From NCBI RefSeq assembly GCF_014762765.1, contig NZ_JABURH010000210.1:6672-42537 (forward strand): a DNA stretch of 35,866 bases, written 5' to 3'. The notes beneath the pieces were generated by a model. It made no database searches. It worked only from the letters and a program-made list of their open reading frames with translations, and was not told the origin of the DNA. A program made the position numbers and the translations under genes. Below, piece by piece: positions 18,463 through 27,827 of the stretch. The DNA comes from Alcanivorax sp. (GTDB lineage Bacteria; Pseudomonadota; Gammaproteobacteria; Pseudomonadales; Alcanivoracaceae). Within the stretch, counting starts at the first letter, position 1; every line of letters begins with the position of its first letter.

Positions 18463-18481
18463 GTGAACACTCATTCACAAA
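18460..18481. promoter_or_regulatory. 22-bp palindromic operator overlapping the -10 element and start site
   Basis: TTTGTGAA (18460-18467) and TTCACAAA (18474-18481) are perfect 8-bp arms around a 6-bp centre (CACTCA). The site covers the end of the -10 hexamer and the predicted transcription start, a classic repressor position. The GTGAAC...TTCAC core resembles sites of TetR-family regulators, including those of unsaturated-fatty-acid control (DesT/FabR type), but no such regulator gene lies in this window. Confidence 0.55.
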
Positions 18482-18496
18482 GCGGAGGCGTGCCCT

Positions 18497-20089
18497 ATGC
18501 GAAACACGTCATTGGAACAAACCCCGATCACACCGGCGGAGCCCAACTGGCAGCCGCTCAACGATTTTGCCGAGCGCAAACAGACCGACAGTGGCCTGAA
18601 AGCATGGCTGTCAGTGGTGGAAGGCTGTATCCGTGCCATCGAGAAAACCGCCTGGCAGGGCCGGGAAATCGCCGATCAGGCTATCAAGGCCTGCAAAGCA
18701 GTGAGCCGTGGCGCCAACGCCGTGAACGAGGAAATGCAGATCCTGGCCGACGAGGCCCGCCGCTGGCCAACCCGCCTCAAGCGCCTGAGCAAAACCGGCT
18801 GGATGCTCACCAAGGTGGTGGCCAGCTATCGCCTGTGGGGCACCCGCTCGGCCTTTCTGCCGGCCAGCATGCGCGAGGCCGCCCTGGAAAACCTGCACCA
18901 GCGTAATGCCCGCCGTTTCCGCGATACCTCCCTGGAGCAAGGCGGTGCCTTCCTGAAGATAGGCCAGCTGCTGTCCAGCCGTCCGGACCTGTTACCCCAG
19001 GCCTGGGTGGATGAACTGACGATCTTGCAGGACCAAGCCAACCCGGTGCCCTTTGACGAGATCGCCCTGGTGCTGGAGCAGGAATTCAGCCAGCCGCTGG
19101 ATGAGCTGTTTGCCCATTTCGACCCGGAACCCCTGGCCGCTGCCAGCATCGGCCAGGTCCACCGGGCACGGCTTCATGATGGCCGCGAGGTGGCAGTAAA
19201 GGTACAGCGCCCGGGCCTGGACGAGGTGGTGGAACTGGACATGGCCCTGCTCAAGGTCTTCATGGACGCGGTGAAATCCGCCCTCCCCCCCATGGACATG
19301 GACACCATCGTCAGTGAGATTCAGCGCACCGTACGCGAAGAGCTGGACTACGATCGCGAAGCACGGGTGATGACACAGATCGGCGAGCAGCTGGCCGGCG
19401 TCACCGGCATCACCACCCCGGCACTGGTGGCAGAGCACAGCAGCCGCCATGTACTGACCACCGAATTCGTGCACGGCCGCAAGCTCACCACCGTGCTCGA
19501 TGAATTGCACCACACCGACCCGGAGCGCCTGGGTGTGGTACTGCACCGGCTGCTGGATGCCTGGTTCTCCCAGGTGCTGCATGGCGGCGTATTCCATGCC
19601 GACCCGCATCCCGGCAACATCATGATCACCGACGACGACACCCTGGTGCTGCTGGATTTTGGCTGTGCCCAGAGCCTCAGCGATGCAGCCCGTCACGGTT
19701 ACTTCCGGGTCCTGCAGGCCTGCGTGGTGGATGATCAAAAAGTGATTGCTGACACGCTTACCGCCATGGGCTTTACCACCCGCAGCGGCAACCCGGACAC
19801 CCTGCTGGCATTCGTCGCCGCCATTCTCGATCAGGTACGCAATGCCATTATCTACCCGGATCCGGACAAGGGCTGGCCCAGTGCCGAGGAAATGATGCAG
19901 CAGGTCAGCCAGTTGCTGGACCGTCTGGAACATGACCCGGTGGAAAAAATGCCCGGCGACTTCATCATGCTTGCGCGGGTGTTCGGTACCCTGGGTGGCT
20001 TCTTCCTGCACTACCAGCCCAAGGTGGACATCGCCGCCCTGGTACTAGGTTACCTGACTCGCCCGCTGGACAATCAGCTGGCGGCGTAA
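18497..20089 (+). CDS. ABC1/UbiB/AarF family atypical kinase
   Basis: A 530-residue protein of the UbiB/ADCK family. The KxGQ motif is KIGQLLSSRPDLLP (154-167). The alanine-rich loop AAASIGQVHRA (214-224) replaces the usual glycine-rich loop, and AVKVQRPG (233-240) holds the ATP lysine. Catalytic and metal motifs are HADPHPGNIM and LLDFGC in the C-lobe. Residues 1-125 are an extended, partly helical N-terminus. No C-terminal membrane pair as in E. coli UbiB is evident. Relatives act in ubiquinone biosynthesis or lipid handling; here there are no ubi neighbours, so a lipid-related role is at least as likely. A GGAGG ribosome site is well placed. Expression is probably repressed through the palindrome at 18460-18481. 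Confidence 0.9.
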   Translation: MRNTSLEQTPITPAEPNWQPLNDFAERKQTDSGLKAWLSVVEGCIRAIEKTAWQGREIADQAIKACKAVSRGANAVNEEMQILADEARRWPTRLKRLSKTGWMLTKVVASYRLWGTRSAFLPASMREAALENLHQRNARRFRDTSLEQGGAFLKIGQLLSSRPDLLPQAWVDELTILQDQANPVPFDEIALVLEQEFSQPLDELFAHFDPEPLAAASIGQVHRARLHDGREVAVKVQRPGLDEVVELDMALLKVFMDAVKSALPPMDMDTIVSEIQRTVREELDYDREARVMTQIGEQLAGVTGITTPALVAEHSSRHVLTTEFVHGRKLTTVLDELHHTDPERLGVVLHRLLDAWFSQVLHGGVFHADPHPGNIMITDDDTLVLLDFGCAQSLSDAARHGYFRVLQACVVDDQKVIADTLTAMGFTTRSGNPDTLLAFVAAILDQVRNAIIYPDPDKGWPSAEEMMQQVSQLLDRLEHDPVEKMPGDFIMLARVFGTLGGFFLHYQPKVDIAALVLGYLTRPLDNQLAA

Positions 20090-20159
20090 CCTCCTTTCCG
20101 TGTTCTGTTGAGCGGTCGTTTGCCATGCCCGGTTGGCGCGACCGCTCTCCCAACGTTCA

Positions 20160-20315
20160 TTAATTGATAATTGAGAATGGATAACGGCGCGATCAACGTC
20201 GAGCCGGATCTGAAAACGCGCAGGCCGCACCCAGAGATTCAGCGCGGCCTCTTGGTTTTGACGACAGCAGGCCTGTCCCGCGAGCTATCAATTATCCATT
20301 CTCAATTATCAATTG
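20160..20315. repeat. MITE-like palindromic element, copy 1, with 7-bp unit arms
   Basis: A 156-bp element. Left arm: ATTGATA, ATTGAGA, ATGGATA (three 7-bp units from 20162). The right arm, read on the opposite strand, has the same three units plus a fourth ATTGATA. The arms give a 23-bp perfect inverted repeat (20162-20184 with 20292-20314). The centre begins ACGGCGCGATCA and carries a partly decayed hairpin (AGGCCGC 20222-20228 with GCGGCCT 20244-20250). It is homologous to the element at 30721-30880. No target-site duplication or transposase is visible. It lies between the UbiB-family gene and the lipoprotein operon. Confidence 0.8.
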
Positions 20316-20342
20316 CCCGATGCCCTCCTGTAACAAACCCCA

Positions 20343-20471
20343 CTCCCTTTTTGACAATAACGCTACAGCCTACCCCAAGCCTTTAATTGTACAAACGTAC
20401 CAATAAGAACGTACGTACCCATAACAACAACGGGCGCCCCGCATTGCGAGGACTCCCTTAAGGGGTTAGCC
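20343..20471 (+). promoter_or_regulatory. AT-rich leader of the lipoprotein operon with clustered GTAC motifs
   Basis: TTGACA occurs at 20351-20356 but lacks a well-spaced -10 hexamer. Farther down, GTAC occurs four times in about 30 bp (20388-20418), including TTGTACAA and three ACGTAC repeats at 20395, 20409 and 20413. The cluster could be an operator; this is a pattern observation only. The ATG at 20472 is preceded by AAGGGG inside the palindrome CCCTTAAGGG. Confidence 0.3.
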
Positions 20472-22964
20472 ATGCTACAACTGACCCGGGCTCCGGCCCT
20501 GACCATGTCTGTATTACCCTGCTCGCTGCTACTGGCCACCAGCCTTCTGGCCGGCTGTGGCGGTGGCAGTGGTGGTGCTTCCACCAACGCTGCCGCAGAG
20601 CAACCGCGCCAGCCCGATACCGAAAATCCGGCCCCCACGCCGGAACCCGGCCCGGAGCCCGCACCAGAGCCACAACCGCTCAATCGCTTCCAGTTCGCCA
20701 ATGGCTGCTACACCCTGAATAGTGACGGACGCTTCCTGCAGGCGGACACCACCAACAGCGTCTACACCCTGACCCGAGATGCTGCACAGGCCACTGCCTT
20801 TACCCTGAAACCCACTGACCTGGGCCGCTACCTGCTGGTGTCCGATTACCAACGCACCACCGGCAGCAGCGGGCAGAAACAGCTGCTCGGCATCAGCGAC
20901 CCGGCCGGAGAGTTACTGGATCAGAGCGGCAATTTCGTAGGCGAGCTCAGCTATCTGGTGGCCGGGCTGGGGGACACCCTCAATCTGGCACTGGACCCGG
21001 TAGCACCTTTGGGCGGCCTGCTGCGGGAGCTGGGGGAAAGCCTGGAAGGCATTGGCGACACCCTGGGCGACACCACCCTGCAGCCCTCGCTGGCCATGGT
21101 ATCCAGTGCCAATGATCTGGCGGTATGGAATCTCAACCCAAGTGAGGGCGACAGCTTTACCCTGGCCTCCCAGGTCACCGGCCTGCTGCTCACCGCCAGC
21201 GACGACGGACTGACCCTCACCTCCCCCAGCCTGGAAAACGCCGACACCCGGTTTGTGCTCAACGCCGCCGACGGCTGTAGCGGCTACCCGGAAGCCGAAT
21301 TGAACGCCACCGTGGCCGACAGCGGCCCGGCCATTTACCTGAAAGAGGTGGAGCGCTTCCGCGGCACCCCGGGTATCGATAACGACGATGTGTTCGGCTA
21401 CGTGGATGCGCACAGTCATATCTCCGCCTACGAATTCATCGGCGGCCGGGTCAACTACGGCGACCCCTTCCACAAATTCGGCGTCGACCACGCCCTGCAC
21501 GATTGCGCGGAAAACCATGGGCCCCAGGGCCTCACCGGCCTGGTGGAACAGGTCACCAGCAGCCCGGGCCCCCACGAGACCCGCGGCTGGCCGGATTTTC
21601 CCTTCTGGCCCCGCAACGACTCCCTGCAACACCACCAGAGTTACTACAAATGGATCGAGCGCGCCCACCTGTCCGGCCTGAAGATCCTGGTCAACCACCT
21701 GGTGCATAACGAAATCCTCTGCCAGATCAATCCGCAGAAGCAGAACGACTGCGACACCGTGGCCGCCATCGAACAGCAGGCAGACCTGATGCATCGCATG
21801 GAGGATTACATCGACGCCCAGCACGGCGGCCCCGGCGAAGGCTGGTTCCGCATCGTCACCAGCGCCAGCGAGGCCCGCCAGGTCATCGGCGAGGGCAAGA
21901 TGGCAGTGATCCTCGGTGTAGAAGCCTCCAAGGCCCTCAACTGTGGCGAGTTCCTGGGTGTGGCCGAATGCAGCCGTGAGGAAATCGTGGAACGACTGGA
22001 CCGCCTCTATGCCATGGACGTACGCAGCCTGTTCCCGGTGCACAAATTTGATAACGCCTTCGGCGGCCACCTGCCAGATCTGTCCGACGGCATCGGCATT
22101 GGCGCCGTGCTGTACGGCGGCAACCTGCTGGAAACCGGACACACGGTGGAATTCGAGGAATGCCCGGACCACGACCACGCGGTGAACGACAGCCCGCTGG
22201 CCGACCCGCTGCAACCCTATGGCATCTTCGAGCAATTGTTATTCCAGCTGGATTACGTGGGCGAACGCTTCCCGGCCAGCCCGGAAGAGCTGGCGGAATA
22301 CGATCCGCGTCGCGGCACCGACCACCTGTGCAACACCCGCGGGCTTACCGACCTGGGTTTCTTCCTGATCGAAGAACTGGCCAAACGCGGCATGATGATC
22401 GAAACCGACCACATCAGCCGCAAGGCCGCCACCCAGATTCTCGACCTGACTGCCCCGCGCGGCTACCCGGTGATCAACAGCCACGGCAACTGGGGCGGCA
22501 CCGAAGCCCTGCGTGACCGTGTCGCCGCCCAGGGCGGTATCAGCGCCTCCTTTGGCAGTGTTCGCGACAACTGGGTGGATCAGCTCACCCGTGACGGTAA
22601 TCGCCCGCGTCCGGACAGCTACAAGGTGGGCCCCTTCGGCGGTGCCCCTTTCGCCTCTGACGTGAACGGTATCGCCGCACTGGCAGGCAACCCGGGCACG
22701 CCGGATCAGGAAGACAGCCTCTACCCGTTCACCTCCGTGGATGGCCGGGTGGTGTTCGACAAGCAGGTCACCGGCGATCACGCCTTCAGTCTTTATGAAG
22801 GCCGCGGCGTGGCCCACTACGGTCTTTATCCGGACCAGATCGCTGACATGGTCGTCCACAGTGATCGCCAGCCTGAACAGATCGACGATGCCATCAACCA
22901 GTTATTCACCTCGGCGGAAGCCTACCTGCGCATGTGGGAACGGCTTGAACAGGCGGCGCAGTAA
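20472..22964 (+). CDS. Lipoprotein with beta-trefoil-like N-terminus and metal-dependent hydrolase (M19/amidohydrolase-like) domain
   Basis: An 830-residue protein. The lipobox LLAGC ends the signal peptide at about Cys29, then a glycine/proline-rich linker runs to about residue 72. Residues about 73-275 show repeated short strands (GRFLQADTTN, GRYLLVSDYQ, TGLLLTASDD) suggesting a beta-trefoil-like fold. The remainder begins with a metal-binding start YVDAHSHIS (about 310-318) and has later HKFDNAFGG, MMIETDHISRKA (about 641-652) and INSHGNWGG (about 667-675). These recall membrane dipeptidase (M19) and related amidohydrolases, but similarity is distant. Substrate unknown; it is probably anchored in the outer membrane facing the periplasm or exterior. 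It is followed after 38 bp by another lipoprotein gene on the same strand, so the two are an operon. Confidence 0.72.
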   Translation: MLQLTRAPALTMSVLPCSLLLATSLLAGCGGGSGGASTNAAAEQPRQPDTENPAPTPEPGPEPAPEPQPLNRFQFANGCYTLNSDGRFLQADTTNSVYTLTRDAAQATAFTLKPTDLGRYLLVSDYQRTTGSSGQKQLLGISDPAGELLDQSGNFVGELSYLVAGLGDTLNLALDPVAPLGGLLRELGESLEGIGDTLGDTTLQPSLAMVSSANDLAVWNLNPSEGDSFTLASQVTGLLLTASDDGLTLTSPSLENADTRFVLNAADGCSGYPEAELNATVADSGPAIYLKEVERFRGTPGIDNDDVFGYVDAHSHISAYEFIGGRVNYGDPFHKFGVDHALHDCAENHGPQGLTGLVEQVTSSPGPHETRGWPDFPFWPRNDSLQHHQSYYKWIERAHLSGLKILVNHLVHNEILCQINPQKQNDCDTVAAIEQQADLMHRMEDYIDAQHGGPGEGWFRIVTSASEARQVIGEGKMAVILGVEASKALNCGEFLGVAECSREEIVERLDRLYAMDVRSLFPVHKFDNAFGGHLPDLSDGIGIGAVLYGGNLLETGHTVEFEECPDHDHAVNDSPLADPLQPYGIFEQLLFQLDYVGERFPASPEELAEYDPRRGTDHLCNTRGLTDLGFFLIEELAKRGMMIETDHISRKAATQILDLTAPRGYPVINSHGNWGGTEALRDRVAAQGGISASFGSVRDNWVDQLTRDGNRPRPDSYKVGPFGGAPFASDVNGIAALAGNPGTPDQEDSLYPFTSVDGRVVFDKQVTGDHAFSLYEGRGVAHYGLYPDQIADMVVHSDRQPEQIDDAINQLFTSAEAYLRMWERLEQAAQ

Positions 22965-23002
22965 TCGCGCCGCCGACAAATAACAAAACTTTGGGGAATA
23001 CC

Positions 23003-26005
<3,003 letters not shown>

Positions 26006-26024
26006 GCAAGCGATGATAAGAATG

Positions 26025-26163
26025 GCTCCAGAACTTTTCTGGAGCGTCCCCTCTCCCTTGAGGAGAGAGGGACAGGGAGAGGGTGAGAGGCACCACAGCT
26101 AACTCATTACTCTACCGCAGTTCCCCCTCCCTCCTCCCCTTGTCTCCGGGAGGAGCGTTTGGC
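26025..26163. repeat. Array of intergenic palindromes (CCCTCTCCC-type repeat)
   Basis: Three stem-loops in a row follow the cytochrome gene. The first is GCTCCAGAA/TTCTGGAGC (26025-26045). The second is CCCTCTCCCT/AGGGAGAGGG (26049-26058 with 26074-26083). The third is CTCCTCCC/GGGAGGAG (26131-26138 with 26148-26155). The CCCTCTCCC...GGGAGAGGG unit resembles short palindromic repeats scattered between genes in many proteobacteria. No coding potential is evident. Confidence 0.55.
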
Positions 26164-26192
26164 CCCTCCCCGCAAGGGGAGGGTTTTTATTT
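26164..26192 (+). terminator. Rho-independent terminator of the lipoprotein operon
   Basis: CCCTCCCC (26164-26171), a GCAA tetraloop and GGGGAGGG (26176-26183) form a perfect 8-bp stem. It is followed by TTTTTATTT. It lies about 160 bp after the stop at 26005 and is the strongest terminator on the plus strand here. Confidence 0.88.
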
Positions 26193-26302
26193 GTGTGCAG
26201 GGTTGCTCTGTGGGAAGTCATGCTCGCATGACGAATTCGGCGGTAGTTGCTGGCAAACCGACATAAAACCTCGAACGGAAAAATCGAAGAGTGAAGCGCC
26301 GT

Positions 26303-26929
26303 TTAACGACGCTCGCGAATCGCCTTTAACGGCGCCGACAGTTTTTCCGGGTGACGTGGTTCCACCTGGGCGTAGCACTGAAAAATTTGCTCCAGATCCC
26401 CTTCCAGATCACCGGTGGTTTCCAGCACCATGGGAAAGGCGATTTCCTTTTTGGCATAGTCTGCGGTGGCCAGCACAATCGGCACTCCAGCCTGCTCGGC
26501 AATGCGGTAAAAGCCGGTTTTCCACTGTGCTGCCCCGCCCCTGGTGCCTTCCGGGGCCACCACCATTACCAAGCGATCATGGCTGTTGAACTGGCCCACG
26601 GTTTGTTCCACCACGCCGCCAGCCTTGCTGCGGTCAATGGGCAGAGCGCCCATCCAGCGCAACATCCCCCCCAGGGGCCCCTTGAACGCACTGTCCTTCA
26701 TCATCACATGAGCATCCAGACCCATTTGCATCATGGCCGCCAGAGTAACAATACCGTCCCAGTTGGAAGTATGCGGCCCACCGATCACCACAGACTTGGG
26801 CACCTGCGGGAACGGGTCCACCAGACGCCAGCCAAGCAGACGCAGAAAGCAGCGTCCCAACGCCCGGGAGAAGGCATTGCCGCGACGGGGATAATCAGAG
26901 TCCTGGGGTGACGACATGGGATTGTCCAT
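26303..26929 (-). CDS. PlsC-type (1-acyl-glycerol-3-phosphate) acyltransferase family protein
   Basis: A protein of about 208 residues from the ATG at 26929 (MDNPMSSPQD). The acyltransferase signature HTSNWDG (HX4D) lies near residue 55, and the phosphate-binding motif APEGTRGG lies near residue 130. Between them is the FKGPLGGMLRWMGALPIDRS segment typical of short bacterial PlsC-like enzymes. Family role: transfer of an acyl chain from acyl-CoA or acyl-ACP to a glycerol or similar hydroxyl. No strong ribosome site marks the start; in-frame ATGs at 26917 and 26950 are alternatives. Longer upstream frames would run into the divergent metalloprotease gene and are unlikely. Native substrate unknown. 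Confidence 0.85.
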   Translation of the reverse strand: MDNPMSSPQDSDYPRRGNAFSRALGRCFLRLLGWRLVDPFPQVPKSVVIGGPHTSNWDGIVTLAAMMQMGLDAHVMMKDSAFKGPLGGMLRWMGALPIDRSKAGGVVEQTVGQFNSHDRLVMVVAPEGTRGGAAQWKTGFYRIAEQAGVPIVLATADYAKKEIAFPMVLETTGDLEGDLEQIFQCYAQVEPRHPEKLSAPLKAIRERR

Positions 26930-27016
26930 TGCAAAGAGAGCAGCGATCATACCCACGCGGCTCAATGAGAGCATTGGCACTAACGCCCGACGCATCCAGG
27001 AAGCGATAACCGGCCC

Positions 27017-27514
27017 ATGAATCCCCTGCAGTACCTGACCGGCTACCCCACCCAGATCCAGCAGCAGGCCCAAACCCTGGTGGAGCGAGGGCAGCTGGGT
27101 GATTATCTGCAACAGCGCTACCCCGGCAAGCATGATATTCAGGGCGACAAGGCCCTGTTCCAGTATGCCAACAGCCTGAAGCAACAATTCCTGCGCAAGG
27201 CGCCGCCGCTGGGCAAGGTCCATTACGACGCCAAGTTGAAAACGCTGAGTCAGGCGCTGGGGATGCACACCCGGCAAACCCGTATTCACGGCAGCAAACT
27301 GCGCAGCCATAACAGCGTACGCATCGCCAGCCAGTTCAAGGCAGCGCCAGAAGCCTTTCTTCGGATGATCGTGGTCCACGAACTGGCCCACTTCAAGGAA
27401 ACCGACCACAACAAGGCGTTTTATCAGCTCTGCTCGCACATGGCACCGGACTACCACCAGCTTGAGCTGGACACTCGCCTCTGGCTGCTCTGGCAAGACA
27501 CTGCAAACGGCTGA
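27017..27514 (+). CDS. YgjP-like (DUF45/WLM-type) zinc metallopeptidase domain protein
   Basis: A 165-residue soluble protein with the zincin motif HELAHFKETDH (His121, Glu122, His125; His131 as a further candidate ligand), the arrangement of the YgjP/M48-related DUF45 family. Residues 65-110 (KVHYDAKLKTLSQALGMHT ... NSVRIASQF) match the strand-rich part before the motif. Molecular role is not well established for the family. It is divergent from the acyltransferase gene (87 bp between starts) and lacks a clear ribosome site. Confidence 0.8.
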   Translation: MNPLQYLTGYPTQIQQQAQTLVERGQLGDYLQQRYPGKHDIQGDKALFQYANSLKQQFLRKAPPLGKVHYDAKLKTLSQALGMHTRQTRIHGSKLRSHNSVRIASQFKAAPEAFLRMIVVHELAHFKETDHNKAFYQLCSHMAPDYHQLELDTRLWLLWQDTANG

Positions 27515-27827
27515 CACCCCCGTCCTGATCAACGCCGGCAGGGGCTCCTTCCGCCCCCCTTACCCAGACCCGCCCTCTCCTCGCACTGTCAAAAGCCCTT
27601 TATTCAACAAGCTGTTACATTCCAGATCCCGGATAGCACCAAAGACCCTGGCCGGCAGTTTCATGTCCCCACCATAAGGGCGTAGTATGAAATGACTTAA
27701 CGTCATAACGCAGGGTCATCAGTGCCTCGGTTTGTGGCAATGCTGTACTGATCCTGCGCCAGTGTTCCCGCTGGTGGCCGCTCTATCCGCCAGTGCGGGA
27801 CTCCAATCAGAGCCCAGGAGGTGTGTA
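27515..27827 (+). promoter_or_regulatory. Leader region of aconitase A
   Basis: A 313-bp stretch without a supported gene. A weak promoter candidate is TTCATG (27660-27665) and TAGTAT (27683-27688) with a 17-bp spacer, about 140 bp before the start codon. This would give a long leader. GACCCTG and CAGGGTC (about 27633 and 27711) form distant 7-bp arms flanking the promoter candidate. The ribosome site AGGAG is at 27816-27820. Confidence 0.35.

Larger units (their letters stand above)
18135..18496. other. Divergent promoter region between porin operon and UbiB-family gene
   Basis: These 362 bp contain no supported gene. On the porin side there is an 8-bp inverted repeat at 18174-18204. On the UbiB side there is a -35/-10 pair and an overlapping palindrome at 18434-18481. 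The middle part (about 18210-18420) shows nothing I can name. Confidence 0.5.

Noticed and set aside
20108-20150. A 9-bp stem (GAGCGGTCG/CGACCGCTC) after the UbiB-family gene as its terminator
   Set aside because: The loop is about 20 nt and no T-run follows. It may still end transcription in a Rho-dependent way, but I cannot support it as an intrinsic terminator.
26950-27532. An N-terminal extension of the acyltransferase frame of about 200 residues
   Set aside because: It would overlap the whole divergent YgjP-like gene, and the extra residues do not resemble an acyltransferase or any domain.
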